From positions 1 to 64,000 of the forward strand of contig JBEKEM010000009.1 in the NCBI GenBank assembly GCA_050013835.1: a stretch of DNA of 64,000 nt, written 5' to 3'. The notes beneath the pieces were generated by a model. The model ran no database searches. It had not been told where the DNA came from and worked only from the letters and a program-made list of their open reading frames with translations. Below, piece by piece: positions 9,609-19,209 of the stretch. Each line of letters starts with the position of its first letter. The stretch's first letter is position 1. Position numbers and translations under genes: made by a program. Origin of the DNA: Bog-793 sp050013835. GTDB taxonomy: Bacteria; Actinomycetota; Acidimicrobiia; Acidimicrobiales; Bog-793.

Positions 9609-11057
9609 TCAGCTCCGGCGGGCCGCAAAGGACGCCGCGACGGCCTTGCCGTTCGCCCGGCCCTTTGTCACCCGCATCACGTCACCGAGGAGGAACTGGG
9701 CCACCTTGGCGTCGCCGGCGAGGTAGCGCTCCCATTCGGCCGGATGGGCGGCGATCGTGGCGTCGATCGCCGCCTCGAGCTCGGTCGCGTCGAGCGCCTC
9801 GAACCCCAGACGGGTGGCGATCGCGGCCGGTTCGCCGCCGCCGTCGAGCATCGCGACGAGGACCGACTTCGACTGCGTCGCCGTCAGGCTCCCGGCGGCC
9901 TCCAGCTTCACGAGCTCGGCAAAGGAAGCCGGATCGAGGCCGCGCGCCGCGTCGACCCGGTTGGCGGCCTCGTTCGCCGCCCGGGCGAGGGCGAGGCGCG
10001 GGTCGGCCCCACACGCGGCCGCGCCGAAAACGAGGTCGTCGAGCCCGAGGACGACCACGGTGGCGAGCTGCTCGACCGGGGCTGGCCCGCCGTCCCGGGC
10101 GACGATTTCGGCGAGACGGTGGCGGCGCGCCGCCGGCAGCGGGCCGAGCTCCGCCGCCACCGCGGCGATCTGGGCCGCCGCGGGAGCGAGCGGGACGAGG
10201 TCCGGCTCGGTGAAGTACCGGTAGTCGAAGGCCTCCTCTTTCGACCGCAGCGACGAGGTACGGCCCTCCTCCTCGTTCCAGTGGCGGGTCTCCTGCACGA
10301 CCCTCCCGCCGGCCTCGAGGAGGGCGATCTGGCGGGCCGCCTCGTACTCGATCGCGCGTCCGAGCGACCGGAGCGAGTTGAGGTTCTTCACCTCACAACG
10401 GGTCCCGTACTCGGCGTCGCCCCGGCGGCGGACCGAGATGTTGGCGTCGACGCGCAGCGAGCCCTCCTCCATCCGGCCGTCGGAGGTCCCCGTGGCGATG
10501 AGGATCGCCCGCAGCTCGTTCACGTAGCCGCGGGCCTGCTCGGCGCCGCGGATGTCCGGGGCGGAGACGATCTCGACGAGCGGGACGCCGGCGCGGTTGT
10601 AGTCGACGAGGGAGTAATCGGCATCGTGGATCCGCCCGCCCCCGCCGACGTGCGTCGTCTTGCCGGTGTCCTCCTCGATGTGGGCCCGCACGATGCCGAC
10701 GAGCGAGCCGTCAGCGAGCTCGATGTGGCCGCCGACGTTGATCGGCGCGTCGTACTGGCTGATCTGGTAGTCCTTCGGCATGTCGGGGTAGAAGTAGTTC
10801 TTCCGGTGGAAGACCGACGGCTCGATCGACGATCCGAGCGCCGTCCCGATCCGCATCGCGAACTCGACCGCTCGCGCGTTCAGCACGGGCAGCGATCCGG
10901 GGAGCCCGAGGCAGACCGGGCACACGTTCGTGTTCGGCTCGGAGCCGAAAGCGTTCGGGCACGAGCAGAAGAGCTTCGTCGCCGTCAATAACTCGCAGTG
11001 CACCTCGAGCCCGACGACCGTTTCCCAGCCCGGCGCTACCGGCCCGTTGGCTGTCAC
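9609..11057 (-). CDS. gatB: Asp-tRNA(Asn)/Glu-tRNA(Gln) amidotransferase subunit B
   Basis: GatB binds the misacylated tRNA and activates it for amidation within the GatCAB complex. The 482-aa protein starts with WETVVGLEVHCEL, contains a zinc-binding cysteine pattern (CSCPN and CPVCLG), the cradle domain and a C-terminal YqeY-like helical tail domain. The GTG at 11057 overlaps the gatA stop as GTGA. With gatC and gatA it forms a three-gene coupled unit. Such bacteria usually lack GlnRS, AsnRS or both. Confidence 0.96.
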   Translation of the reverse strand: MTANGPVAPGWETVVGLEVHCELLTATKLFCSCPNAFGSEPNTNVCPVCLGLPGSLPVLNARAVEFAMRIGTALGSSIEPSVFHRKNYFYPDMPKDYQISQYDAPINVGGHIELADGSLVGIVRAHIEEDTGKTTHVGGGGRIHDADYSLVDYNRAGVPLVEIVSAPDIRGAEQARGYVNELRAILIATGTSDGRMEEGSLRVDANISVRRRGDAEYGTRCEVKNLNSLRSLGRAIEYEAARQIALLEAGGRVVQETRHWNEEEGRTSSLRSKEEAFDYRYFTEPDLVPLAPAAAQIAAVAAELGPLPAARRHRLAEIVARDGGPAPVEQLATVVVLGLDDLVFGAAACGADPRLALARAANEAANRVDAARGLDPASFAELVKLEAAGSLTATQSKSVLVAMLDGGGEPAAIATRLGFEALDATELEAAIDATIAAHPAEWERYLAGDAKVAQFLLGDVMRVTKGRANGKAVAASFAARRS

Positions 11058-12535
11058 CGGACGGCTCCCGCCGCGTGGGGCTCGATCGGCCCGCGGGCCG
11101 CCGCATCGGCGCCGGCCTCCACGACGGCGGCGGCCCGGAACATCGGCCCCTCGCCGAGGGCGGGAGCCAGCACCTGGACGCCGACGGGGAGCCCCTCGGA
11201 CAGCGCGAAGGGCACGCTCACCGCCGGGTGGCCGGCGAGGTTCGTCGGGATCGTGTAGAGGTCCGAGAGGTACATCGCCAGCGGGTCCTGGGTCTTCGCG
11301 CCGATCTCGAAGGCGACGGTCGGCGAGGTCGGGCCGATCAGCACGTCGAAGCGCTCGTAGGCCTCGGCGAAACCGCGGGCAACGAGCGTGCGCACCCGCT
11401 GGGCCTGGCCGTAGTAGGCGTCGTAGTACCCGGCGGAGAGCACGTAGGTGCCGAGCATGATGCGCCGCTTCACCTCGGGGCCGAAGCCCGCTGAGCGCGA
11501 CCTCCCGTTCATCTGAGTGACGTCCGGGCCATCGACGCGCAACCCGTAGCGGACGCCGTCGTAGCGGGCGAGGTTCGACGACGCCTCCGCCGGGGCGACG
11601 AGGTAGTAGGCGGACAGCCCGAGCATGAGGGCCGGGACGGCGACCTCCTCGACCGTGGCGCCGGCGCCGGCGAGCACCGCCGCCGCCTCGCGGACGGCCG
11701 CGACGCACGACGGGCTGGCGTCGACGAGGAAGTCCGAGATGAGGCCGACCCGCAGCCCGGCGACGCCCCGGCCGAGCTGGCGCGACACCGGCTCGAGGGC
11801 CACGTCGAGCGACGTCGAGTCGGCCGGGTCGTGCCCGGCGATGACGTCGAGCAGCGCCGCCGCATCGGCGACCGTCGCGGCGAAGGGGCCGATCTGGTCC
11901 AGCGAGCTCGCGAAGGCGATCAGCCCGTAGCGAGAGACCAACCCGTAGGTCGGCTTCACGCCCACGACCCCGCACAGCGACGCCGGCTGGCGGACCGAGC
12001 CCCCGGTGTCGGAGCCGAGGGCGAGTGGCACGAGGCCCGCCGCGACGGCGGCGGCACTCCCCCCGGACGAACCCCCTGGCACGCGGGTCGGGTCCCACGG
12101 GTTGCGGGTCGGCCCGTAGGCGGAGTTCTCCGTCGACGAACCCATCGCGAACTCGTCGAGGTTCGTCTTGCCGACGGCCACGGCGCCGGCGGCGGCGACC
12201 GCCTTCACGACGGTCGCGTCGTAGGGGGGAACCCAGTTCTCGAGGATGTGCGAACCGGCCGTCGTCGGGATCCCGCGGGTGCACAGGTTGTCCTTGAGGG
12301 CGATCGGCACACCGGCGAGCGGGCCCGGATCCCCCCCCGCCGCCACGACGGCGTCGACGGCGTCGGCGGCGGTGAGCGCGGCGTCGGCGGTCACGGTGAG
12401 GAAGCAATGGAGGGCGCCCTCGAACCGGCCGATGCGCCCGAGCGCCGCCGCGACGACCTCGCGGGCGCGCAGCTCCCCCGCACGCACGGCCCGGGCGGTC
12501 TCGACGGCGCCGGCCGGGTACGCCCAGGCGCTCAC
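11054..12535 (-). CDS. gatA: Asp-tRNA(Asn)/Glu-tRNA(Gln) amidotransferase subunit A
   Basis: GatA is the glutaminase/amidase subunit that releases ammonia from glutamine for GatB. The 493-aa amidase-signature protein has the Ser-cisSer-Lys triad: Lys81 (PIALKDN), Ser156 (PGGSSGGS) and Ser180 (SDTGGSVRQPAS). The GTG start overlaps the gatC stop by 4 nt, and its own stop overlaps gatB by 4 nt, which implies coupled translation and balanced subunits. Confidence 0.96.
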   Translation of the reverse strand: MSAWAYPAGAVETARAVRAGELRAREVVAAALGRIGRFEGALHCFLTVTADAALTAADAVDAVVAAGGDPGPLAGVPIALKDNLCTRGIPTTAGSHILENWVPPYDATVVKAVAAAGAVAVGKTNLDEFAMGSSTENSAYGPTRNPWDPTRVPGGSSGGSAAAVAAGLVPLALGSDTGGSVRQPASLCGVVGVKPTYGLVSRYGLIAFASSLDQIGPFAATVADAAALLDVIAGHDPADSTSLDVALEPVSRQLGRGVAGLRVGLISDFLVDASPSCVAAVREAAAVLAGAGATVEEVAVPALMLGLSAYYLVAPAEASSNLARYDGVRYGLRVDGPDVTQMNGRSRSAGFGPEVKRRIMLGTYVLSAGYYDAYYGQAQRVRTLVARGFAEAYERFDVLIGPTSPTVAFEIGAKTQDPLAMYLSDLYTIPTNLAGHPAVSVPFALSEGLPVGVQVLAPALGEGPMFRAAAVVEAGADAAARGPIEPHAAGAVR

Positions 12536-12834
12536 GGCGCCTCGCCCAGGATCGGCGGAACACGGAACCGCCCGCTCTCGGCCAGTGGCGCCCGGGCGAG
12601 CACCTCGTCGCGCGGCAGCGTCGGCCCGGGGATGTCCGGGCGCAGCACGTTCACCAGCTCGAGCGGGTGCGCCGTGGCGGGCACGTCGGACGTGTCGAGC
12701 CCGGTCACGGCGGCGACGTGGTCGATGATCGAGGCGAGCTGGGCGGCGTACAGGTCAACCTCGCCGCGATCGAGATCGAGCCGCGCCAGGCGAGCGACGT
12801 AGACGACGTCGTCACGGGAGAAGGCTTCGCTCAA
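12532..12834 (-). CDS. gatC: Asp-tRNA(Asn)/Glu-tRNA(Gln) amidotransferase subunit C
   Basis: GatC is the small belt-like subunit that holds GatA and GatB together. With a TTG start at 12834 the product is 100 aa and begins MSEAFSRDDVVYVARLARL, the usual family N-terminus. GAAGGTG lies 6 nt upstream. A GTG at 12843 is possible, and the longer frame to 12990 would add about 50 atypical residues. It is the first gene of gatCAB. The 200-bp upstream gap to the divergent SCP2-like gene contains a GC-rich hairpin at 12887-12903. Confidence 0.9.
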   Translation of the reverse strand: MSEAFSRDDVVYVARLARLDLDRGEVDLYAAQLASIIDHVAAVTGLDTSDVPATAHPLELVNVLRPDIPGPTLPRDEVLARAPLAESGRFRVPPILGEAP

Positions 12835-13034
12835 CCCGGGCACCTTCGATCCGCTCGGCGACCAGCCGGCGGCGTCCGCCGCGCGACCCGCCGTGACGGC
12901 GGGTTCCAGTTCGGCGCGGGCAGGTCGACAGCCACGGCCACATCGTACAGAGCCGCCAGAAGGCGCAGAATCGACAGGTAGTCTCGGCACCCGGGGCGTG
13001 ACGCCGCGAAGGGCCCGCCCCGCGAGGGGGACCG

Positions 13035-13442
13035 GTGGCGGGAAAACACGCCTTCCTTAGCAACGAGTGGATCCGGGCCGCGCGGGCGATCTACGCCGGC
13101 TGTGCCGAACCGACGGCGCCGGCAGCGAGCGTACGGGCCAATCTCGTCGTCGAGGGCGTGCCCTTCGGCGAGGGGACCGTGCTCGCGCACCTCGACACCT
13201 CGGCGGGCTTCATCGACATCGACCTTGGCCACCTCGCCGGGCCCGAGCTCACCGTGCACCTCGACTACGCCCTCGCCAAGTCCGTGCTCCTCGACGGCGA
13301 CATCCAGACGGGGTTGGAGGCCTTTCTGGCGGGGCGGGTTCGGGTGGAGGGCGACGTGACAAGGCTTCTCGCCCTCCAGCAAACGCAGCCCAGCCCGCGT
13401 CAGCTCGAGCTCGCTGAAGAGATCCGCGCCATCACCTCGTAG
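13035..13442 (+). CDS. SCP2 sterol-binding-domain-like small protein
   Basis: The 135-aa product has the features of the SCP2 lipid-binding fold: alternating hydrophobic strands, the DIDLGHLAGPELTVHLDYAL region and a C-terminal segment (FLAGRVRVEGDVTRLLAL) like the G.++V.GD...L motif of that family. Function and ligand are unknown. It has no signal peptide. The GTG start is preceded by GAGGGGGA. It diverges from gatC and converges on ligA with 9 bp between stops. The family call rests on motif resemblance only. Confidence 0.65.
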   Translation: MAGKHAFLSNEWIRAARAIYAGCAEPTAPAASVRANLVVEGVPFGEGTVLAHLDTSAGFIDIDLGHLAGPELTVHLDYALAKSVLLDGDIQTGLEAFLAGRVRVEGDVTRLLALQQTQPSPRQLELAEEIRAITS

Positions 13443-13451
13443 TCGCGCGGG

Positions 13452-15578
13452 TCAGACGATCTCGCCCGTCTCGAGCAGACGGACGAAGCCCGCCTCATCG
13501 AGGACCGGGATCCCGAGCGCCTCCGCCTTCGCGGTCTTCGCGGCGCCGGGTTCGGCGCCCACGACGAGCACCGAGGTCTTCGCGGAGACGGACCCCGTGG
13601 ACTTCCCCCCGCGGGCCACGATCGCGGCCTCGGCCTGCTCGCGCGTGAACTCCGCGAGGCTCCCGGTGACGACGACGCTGCGCCCCGCGAGTGTCCGGGC
13701 GGGCCCGGATCCCGCCCGGGGGCGGGTCGAGGCGAAGCTCACCCCGGCGGCCCGCAGCTTGCCCATCACGGCGAGGTTGGCCTCCTCGGCGAAGAAGGCC
13801 CGCACACTCTGGGCGATCACGGCGCCGACGCCGTCGACGGCGGCGAGACGCGTGTCGTCGGCGGAGGCGAGCTCGTCGAGGCCGGCGAATTCCCCGGCGA
13901 GGGCGTCGGCGACCGTCGAGCCGACATGGCGGATCGACAACCCGACGAGGAGCCTCGCCATCCCCCGGGTCCGCGAGGCACCGATCGCCGCCACGAGGTT
14001 CGCCGCCGAAAGCTCGCCGAAGCCCTCGAGGGGGGCGAGGGATCCCGCCCGAAGGGCGTAGACGTCGGCGACGTCCCTGAGCAGGCCGGCGGCCACGAGC
14101 TGGGTCACGCGCTGTTCGCCGAGGCCCTCGATGTCCATCGCCGCCCGCGAGCAGAAATGCGCCAGGCGCTGCACCCGCTGGGCGGCGCACTCGAGGTTCA
14201 CGCAGTAGGTGTCCGCCTCCCCGTCGAGCCGGACGAGCGGGCTCGCGCAGCTCGGGCAGCGCCACGGGAAGCGCCAGGCGGCCGTCCCGGCGGGGCGCCT
14301 CGCCGGCACGGCGCCGACCACCTCCGGGATGACGTCTCCCGCCTTCCGGACGATCACCGTGTCGCCCGGTCGGACGTCCTTCTCCGCCACCTGGTCCTCG
14401 TTGTGCAGCGTGGCGTACTCGACCGTCGACCCGGCGACGACGACCGGGGTCAGCTTGGCGTAGGGCGTCGCCCGCCCCGTCCGGCCGATCGAGACGAGGA
14501 TGTCCTCGAGGAGCGTCGTGCGCTCCTCGGGCGGGAACTTGTAGGCGATCGCCCAGCGCGGCGCCCGCGACGTCGCGCCGAGCGTCCGCTGCAGGTCGAG
14601 GTCGTCGACCTTGGCGACGACGCCGTCGATCTCGTAGTCGAGGTCGTGGCGGTGGTCCTGCCAGTGGCGGCAGAACTCGTAGGCGGCGGCGAGGCCCTCG
14701 ACCGCCTTCACTTCGGGGTTCACCGGCAGGCCCGCCCGCCGGACGAATTCGAGCGCATCGCTGTGCGAGCCGAGGCGGGCGCCCTGGGGCCCGACGGCGC
14801 CACCGTCGACCTCGCCGACCTGGTAGGCCCAGAACGAGAGCGGGCGCGAAGCGGTGACAACCGGGTCCTTCTGGCGCAGCGATCCGGCGGCCGAATTGCG
14901 GGGGTTGGCGAAGGTGCGCAGCCCGGCCGCCGCCTGCCGCCGGTTGAGCTCTGCGAACGCTGAGACCGGCAGGTACACCTCGCCGCGCACCTCGAGGACC
15001 CTCGGCACGTCGGCGGCGCCGAGCGCGAGCCTCTCGGGGATGGCGCCGATCGTGGCGACGTTCGCCGTGACGTCCTCGCCGGTCGTGCCGTCGCCGCGGG
15101 TCGCGGCCTGGACGAGCCGGCCGTCCTCGTAACGGAGCGAGACAGCGAGCCCGTCGATCTTCGGCTCGCAGACGAAACGCACCGCCGTCACGTCCCCGGC
15201 TCCGGGTGCGGCGGCGAGCACCCGCTCGACGCGCTCGCCCCAGGCTTGGAACTCCTCGAGGGAGAAGACGTCGTCGAGGCTCATCATCCGCACGGCGTGG
15301 CGCACCGGCGCGAACTGCGCCGAGGGTGGGGCGCCGACGGCTTGCGAGACCGAGTCGGGCGCCGCCAGCTCGGGGTGGGCGCGCTCGAGGTGCTGCAACT
15401 CGACGACGAGGGCGTCGTACTCGGCGTCGGCGATCTCGGGCGCGTCGTCCCGGTAGTACCGGTCGGCGTGGTAACGGATCAGCTCCCGCAGCTCGGCGAC
15501 CCGCGTCGCGGGGTCGGACGACGCCCCGCCAGGCGGCCACCCGTGACGCCGGGCGCCGCTCGCCGAACCCGTCGTCAC
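13452..15578 (-). CDS. ligA: NAD+-dependent DNA ligase
   Basis: LigA seals nicks in replication and repair using NAD+. The 708-aa protein has the N-terminal Ia and adenylation domains (adenylated Lys140 in CEPKIDGLA), an OB fold, a four-Cys zinc finger (CPSC and CVNLEC near 14150-14260), helix-hairpin-helix repeats and a C-terminal BRCT domain. The GTG start overlaps the mnmA stop as GTGA. A short Ser/Gly/Arg-rich leader precedes the conserved start. Its position next to mnmA and gatCAB resembles the mycobacterial order. Confidence 0.96.
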   Translation of the reverse strand: MTTGSASGARRHGWPPGGASSDPATRVAELRELIRYHADRYYRDDAPEIADAEYDALVVELQHLERAHPELAAPDSVSQAVGAPPSAQFAPVRHAVRMMSLDDVFSLEEFQAWGERVERVLAAAPGAGDVTAVRFVCEPKIDGLAVSLRYEDGRLVQAATRGDGTTGEDVTANVATIGAIPERLALGAADVPRVLEVRGEVYLPVSAFAELNRRQAAAGLRTFANPRNSAAGSLRQKDPVVTASRPLSFWAYQVGEVDGGAVGPQGARLGSHSDALEFVRRAGLPVNPEVKAVEGLAAAYEFCRHWQDHRHDLDYEIDGVVAKVDDLDLQRTLGATSRAPRWAIAYKFPPEERTTLLEDILVSIGRTGRATPYAKLTPVVVAGSTVEYATLHNEDQVAEKDVRPGDTVIVRKAGDVIPEVVGAVPARRPAGTAAWRFPWRCPSCASPLVRLDGEADTYCVNLECAAQRVQRLAHFCSRAAMDIEGLGEQRVTQLVAAGLLRDVADVYALRAGSLAPLEGFGELSAANLVAAIGASRTRGMARLLVGLSIRHVGSTVADALAGEFAGLDELASADDTRLAAVDGVGAVIAQSVRAFFAEEANLAVMGKLRAAGVSFASTRPRAGSGPARTLAGRSVVVTGSLAEFTREQAEAAIVARGGKSTGSVSAKTSVLVVGAEPGAAKTAKAEALGIPVLDEAGFVRLLETGEIV

Positions 15579-16612
15579 GCCGCGATCCCCGAGCCCACGA
15601 CCATGTCGCCGGAGTAGCAGGCGACGACCTGGCCGGGCGCGACCCGCCGCTCGGGCCGGTCGTAGGCGATCCCCCCGGCGGTGACGACCGCCCGGCGGGC
15701 CACCCCGTGGGCGCTCACCTGGACCTCGACGGGCGTGCCCGGCGGCAGGGCCGCGTCAAACCAGGTGCGGGCGCCGAAGGTGACGCCCTCGACGAGCAGG
15801 TCCGCCTGCGACCCGGCGACGACCGTCGACTTCTCGACGTCGACCGCGACGGCGTAGCGGCGCCCGCCGGCGGCGACGCCGAGGCCCCGGCGCTGGCCGA
15901 CCGTGACGAGTTCGACCGCCGTTAGCCGCGCCAGCTCGGCGCCGGTCGCCAGGTCGACGACGCGCCCCGGGTGCAGCGGGATCCGCTCTGCCAGGAACGC
16001 CGACCGCCCCGTCCCAGGCGAGCGGGAGGCGATGAAGCAAACGTCCTGGCTGTCCGGCTTGGCGGCGGTCCGCAGGCGGAACCTCGCGGCGAGCTCGCGC
16101 ACGGCCGCTTTGGTGAACTCGCCGACCGGCATCAGCACGCGGGCGATGTCCGGCGCCCGGAGGGTCGCGAGCACGTAGGACTGGTCCTTTGCGGGGTCGA
16201 CGCCCCGGCGCAGCGTCACCCGCCCACCCCCCACGCCGACCCGGGCGTGGTGGCCGGTCGCCACCGCGTCGAAGCCGAGCCGGCGGGCGCGAGCGGCGAG
16301 ATGGCCGAACTTGACGGCGCGGTTGCACTCGACACAGGGGTTGGGCGTCCTGCCCGCCGCGTGGTCCGCCACGTACGGCTCGACCACGTCGGCTGAGAAC
16401 TCCTCGGTGAAGTTCAACACCCGGTGGTCGATGCCCAGCTGGTCGGCGACCCGGCGGGCGTCGTCGACGTCGGCGACGGAGCAGCATCCCGAGTCGCCAG
16501 CCCCACCCCAGAGCTTCAGGGTCGCGCCGACGACCTCGTGGCCCGCCTTGACGAGGAGGGCCGCTGCCACCGAGGAATCGACGCCGCCGGACATCGCGAC
16601 GAGCACGCGCAC
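15575..16612 (-). CDS. mnmA: tRNA-specific 2-thiouridylase
   Basis: MnmA adenylates and thiolates U34 of tRNA-Lys, -Glu and -Gln. The 345-aa protein has the PP-loop SGGVDSS (8-14), the D.CFI-type region, and the two catalytic cysteines C93 (NPCVECN) and C192 (SQDVCFI). It starts 4 nt after the cysteine desulfurase stop, so the sulfur donor and the thiolase are cotranscribed. Its stop overlaps the ligA start. The GTG start has little Shine-Dalgarno, in line with coupling. Confidence 0.95.
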   Translation of the reverse strand: MRVLVAMSGGVDSSVAAALLVKAGHEVVGATLKLWGGAGDSGCCSVADVDDARRVADQLGIDHRVLNFTEEFSADVVEPYVADHAAGRTPNPCVECNRAVKFGHLAARARRLGFDAVATGHHARVGVGGGRVTLRRGVDPAKDQSYVLATLRAPDIARVLMPVGEFTKAAVRELAARFRLRTAAKPDSQDVCFIASRSPGTGRSAFLAERIPLHPGRVVDLATGAELARLTAVELVTVGQRRGLGVAAGGRRYAVAVDVEKSTVVAGSQADLLVEGVTFGARTWFDAALPPGTPVEVQVSAHGVARRAVVTAGGIAYDRPERRVAPGQVVACYSGDMVVGSGIAA

Positions 16613-16616
16613 GTGC

Positions 16617-17795
16617 TCAGTCTCCCATCGCGCTCAGTCGGGTGAGCGACCCGACCGCAGCCACGACGGCATCCGCGGCCCCGTCGATATCGTCCGCGGT
16701 CGTCTCTGGGCCGAGCGTGAACCGCACCGCCTCGCGGGCGGCGGGACGATTCCAGCCCATCGCCCGTAGGACGTGGCTCGGCTCGATCGCCCCCGAGGAG
16801 CACGCCGAGCCGGCGGAAGCGGCGATGCCGCCCTCGTCGAGGAGGAAGAGGAGCTCCTCGGCGAGGACGCCGGGGAACCGGACGTGGGCATGCCCGGGGA
16901 CGGTGAGCGAGCGGGGGACTGACTCCACCATCGCCGGCACCTCCCGGGCGAGCCGGTCGAGGAACCGGTCGCGGAGGACGCCCGTCGCCGCACCGGCGGC
17001 AGCCCGCTCCTCCGCCGTCGCCCGCGCCGCCGCCGCCATGGCGACGATCCCCGCGACGTTCTCCGTCCCCGGCCGCAGGTTCCGCTCCTGGCCCCCGCCG
17101 GCGAGCACCGGCGTGAGCGCCAGCGCGGCCCGGCCCCGCACGACGAGGGCGCCCGCCCCCTTCGGGCCCCCGAACTTGTGGGCCGACACCGAGACGAGGT
17201 CGCACCCGGCGAGTGCGGAGTCGACCGGGCACCACGAGAACGCCTGGACGGCGTCGCTGTGGACAAGGGCCCGCGGCGCCGCCCGCCTGACGGCGGCGAC
17301 GACGTCGCCGAGCGGCTGGACGGTACCGACCTCGTTGTTCACGGCCATCACGCTCACGAGCGTCACCGTCTCGTCGAGCGCGAGGGCGAGGGCGTCGAGG
17401 TCGACGAGGCCCTCGGCTGTCGCGCCGACGAGCCGCGCGCCGATCCGGCGTGCCGGGTTCAGCACCGCGTGGTGCTCGATCGCCGTCGTGACGACGGTGC
17501 CACCGATCCGGGCGTGCACGCCGAGCACGGCGAGGTTGTCGGCCTCGGTCCCGCCCGAGGTGAAGACGATCTCGCCCGGCGCGCAACCGAGCATGGCGGC
17601 CATCTCGTCCCGGGCGTCGTCGAGCGCGCGCCTCGCTCGCCGGCCGGCGGCATAGGCGCCAGAGGGGTTGCCGAACTCGGCCGTGCAGTACGGCAGCATC
17701 GCCGCCACGGCCTCCGGGCGCATCGGCGTCGTCGCCGCGTGGTCGAGGTAGGCGCCGCGGAACTGCGGCCGAGGGTCGGGCTGCACGTCATCCAT
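16617..17795 (-). CDS. Cysteine desulfurase (NifS/IscS type)
   Basis: This PLP enzyme takes sulfur from cysteine as a persulfide for tRNA thiolation and Fe-S clusters. The 392-aa protein has His109, Asp181 and PLP Lys207 (SAHKFGGPKG), and the persulfide Cys332 in the loop SAGSACSSG. The mobile loop is of the longer group I type. It directly precedes mnmA, its likely acceptor for s2U34 formation. No isc or suf genes are in the window, so a wider role cannot be judged here. Confidence 0.93.
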   Translation of the reverse strand: MDDVQPDPRPQFRGAYLDHAATTPMRPEAVAAMLPYCTAEFGNPSGAYAAGRRARRALDDARDEMAAMLGCAPGEIVFTSGGTEADNLAVLGVHARIGGTVVTTAIEHHAVLNPARRIGARLVGATAEGLVDLDALALALDETVTLVSVMAVNNEVGTVQPLGDVVAAVRRAAPRALVHSDAVQAFSWCPVDSALAGCDLVSVSAHKFGGPKGAGALVVRGRAALALTPVLAGGGQERNLRPGTENVAGIVAMAAAARATAEERAAAGAATGVLRDRFLDRLAREVPAMVESVPRSLTVPGHAHVRFPGVLAEELLFLLDEGGIAASAGSACSSGAIEPSHVLRAMGWNRPAAREAVRFTLGPETTADDIDGAADAVVAAVGSLTRLSAMGD

Positions 17796-17851
17796 GAGCG
17801 TCCAGTCCACTCGATACCGGCCGCGCGCGCCTGTCGGCGGACAGGAGCCGC

Positions 17852-19207
17852 TCAGCGCCCGGAGGCCGCCGTCCTGTGACCGTGCTCGCGCGCGGCCGTC
17901 AGCACGGCGAGCAGCCCCTCGACGACGCCGGCGTCCGCGGGCAGCAGGCGGGCGACATCGTCCGTGGCGAGATACCCGGCCAGGAAGGCCCGCCGGTTGC
18001 GCACCACCCACTCCCGGGCGAGCGCCCCGGCGGGTTCGAGTTCGGCGGGGGGCCGCTGGGCGAGCGCCTCCCGGGCGACGCGGTCGATCGAGAACCACAT
18101 GTCGGCGAGGTCCTCGATGGGCGTGCCCGAACGCGGGCGGAGCGACGGGAGCGAGTCGGCGTAGAGCGGGTCGTCGCCGAACCCGACCACGATCCAGCCG
18201 GTCTCGCCGCGCATCACGCGCCGCAGGTGGAAATCCCCGTGGACCCGGATCGCCAAACCCGCCCCGCCCGGATCGAGGGCGCGGACCCGCGCCACGAGCG
18301 CCGTCGTCCGGTCGTCCTTCGCCGCCCGGCCCCCGGCCGGCGCCCCCGTCGCGATTGCGGCGAGCTCGTCGGCGAGGCTCCCCGGGCCGATCTCGCTCGT
18401 CCCGAAGGCCTCGGCGAGGGCGAGGTGGAGGCGCGCCGCCGTGGTGCCGAGGCGTCGCATCTCCGAAGCGAGATCCCCGCCGGCCGTCGCCACCGCCGCG
18501 GCCGGTTCGGCGGCGAGACCGGGCTCGACCCGCGCCATGCCGGCGTCGGCACGGTCGTAACCGGAGACCCGGGCCAGTAGGTCGCGCAGCGAGGTCAGCG
18601 CCAGCACCCTCCCCTCGAGGGCCGAGGGGAGGTACTCGCGCACGAGGGCGAGGTCGAACCCGTCGGCGGCCCAGGCCGCCACCGGGGCGAGGATGGCGTT
18701 GAAGCCGACGGCGTCGAGTTGCATCATCACCTCGAGCTCCGGGCGGACGGCGTCCTCGAGCACCCGGTAGCACTTCATGAGGTAGCGCCCGTCGTAGACG
18801 AGCGAGGCGTGCGAGACAGCCGTCGTGAGCGGCCGGACGCGTCTCGCCGCCTCCCGGCCGCCCGTCGCCCGGACGAAGAGCTCGAGCGCCAGCTCGTCGT
18901 CGGCCAGCGCGTCGTAAACGAGCACGCTGCCGCGGTCCCCGGCTGCGGAGCCGAAAATTGCGCCCTCCCGGCCGTGCAGAGCCTGGGCGGCCGCGGTGAC
19001 GTCCCGCCATCCGGCGAAGACGCTGAAGTGCCGCGCCCTGCAGCGCAGGAGCAGCCGGCAGAGCGGCAGGGGTTCCTCCCGGAGCATCTCAGCCCTCACG
19101 AGCTCAATCTCGTCGAGGCGGGCCCCGGGGACCGTCAACTGGAACCAGGACTGGCGGTCGAGGTACGAGCGGGCGAGGGCGCCCAGCTCGGCGTCGTCCG
19201 GCGTCAC
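17852..19207 (-). CDS. Maltokinase-like protein with altered Mg-binding motif
   Basis: The 451-aa protein has the two-part layout of maltokinase (Mak/Pep2): an N-terminal cap and an aminoglycoside-phosphotransferase-like kinase domain. Lys145 (YLMKCYR) and the catalytic loop HGDFH (323-327) are present. It begins 2 nt after treS, its usual partner. TreS makes maltose from trehalose, and Mak makes maltose 1-phosphate for GlgE-type glucan synthesis. The motif that is DFEGEP in characterised maltokinases reads GFGDDP (342-347), so the Mg-binding Asp and the Glu are missing. It may be inactive, use shifted acidic residues, or have another substrate. The GTG start follows from the treS junction. 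Confidence 0.72.
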   Translation of the reverse strand: MTPDDAELGALARSYLDRQSWFQLTVPGARLDEIELVRAEMLREEPLPLCRLLLRCRARHFSVFAGWRDVTAAAQALHGREGAIFGSAAGDRGSVLVYDALADDELALELFVRATGGREAARRVRPLTTAVSHASLVYDGRYLMKCYRVLEDAVRPELEVMMQLDAVGFNAILAPVAAWAADGFDLALVREYLPSALEGRVLALTSLRDLLARVSGYDRADAGMARVEPGLAAEPAAAVATAGGDLASEMRRLGTTAARLHLALAEAFGTSEIGPGSLADELAAIATGAPAGGRAAKDDRTTALVARVRALDPGGAGLAIRVHGDFHLRRVMRGETGWIVVGFGDDPLYADSLPSLRPRSGTPIEDLADMWFSIDRVAREALAQRPPAELEPAGALAREWVVRNRRAFLAGYLATDDVARLLPADAGVVEGLLAVLTAAREHGHRTAASGR

Positions 19208-19209
19208 GG

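Noticed and set aside
9609..12563. 984-aa minus-strand frame
   Set aside because: Its first half is an offset frame over gatA; only the part from the GTG at 11057 is GatB.
12831..13382. 183-aa minus-strand frame between gatC and ligA
   Set aside because: It is antisense to the SCP2-like gene and ends across the gatC start; composition is that of a shadow frame.
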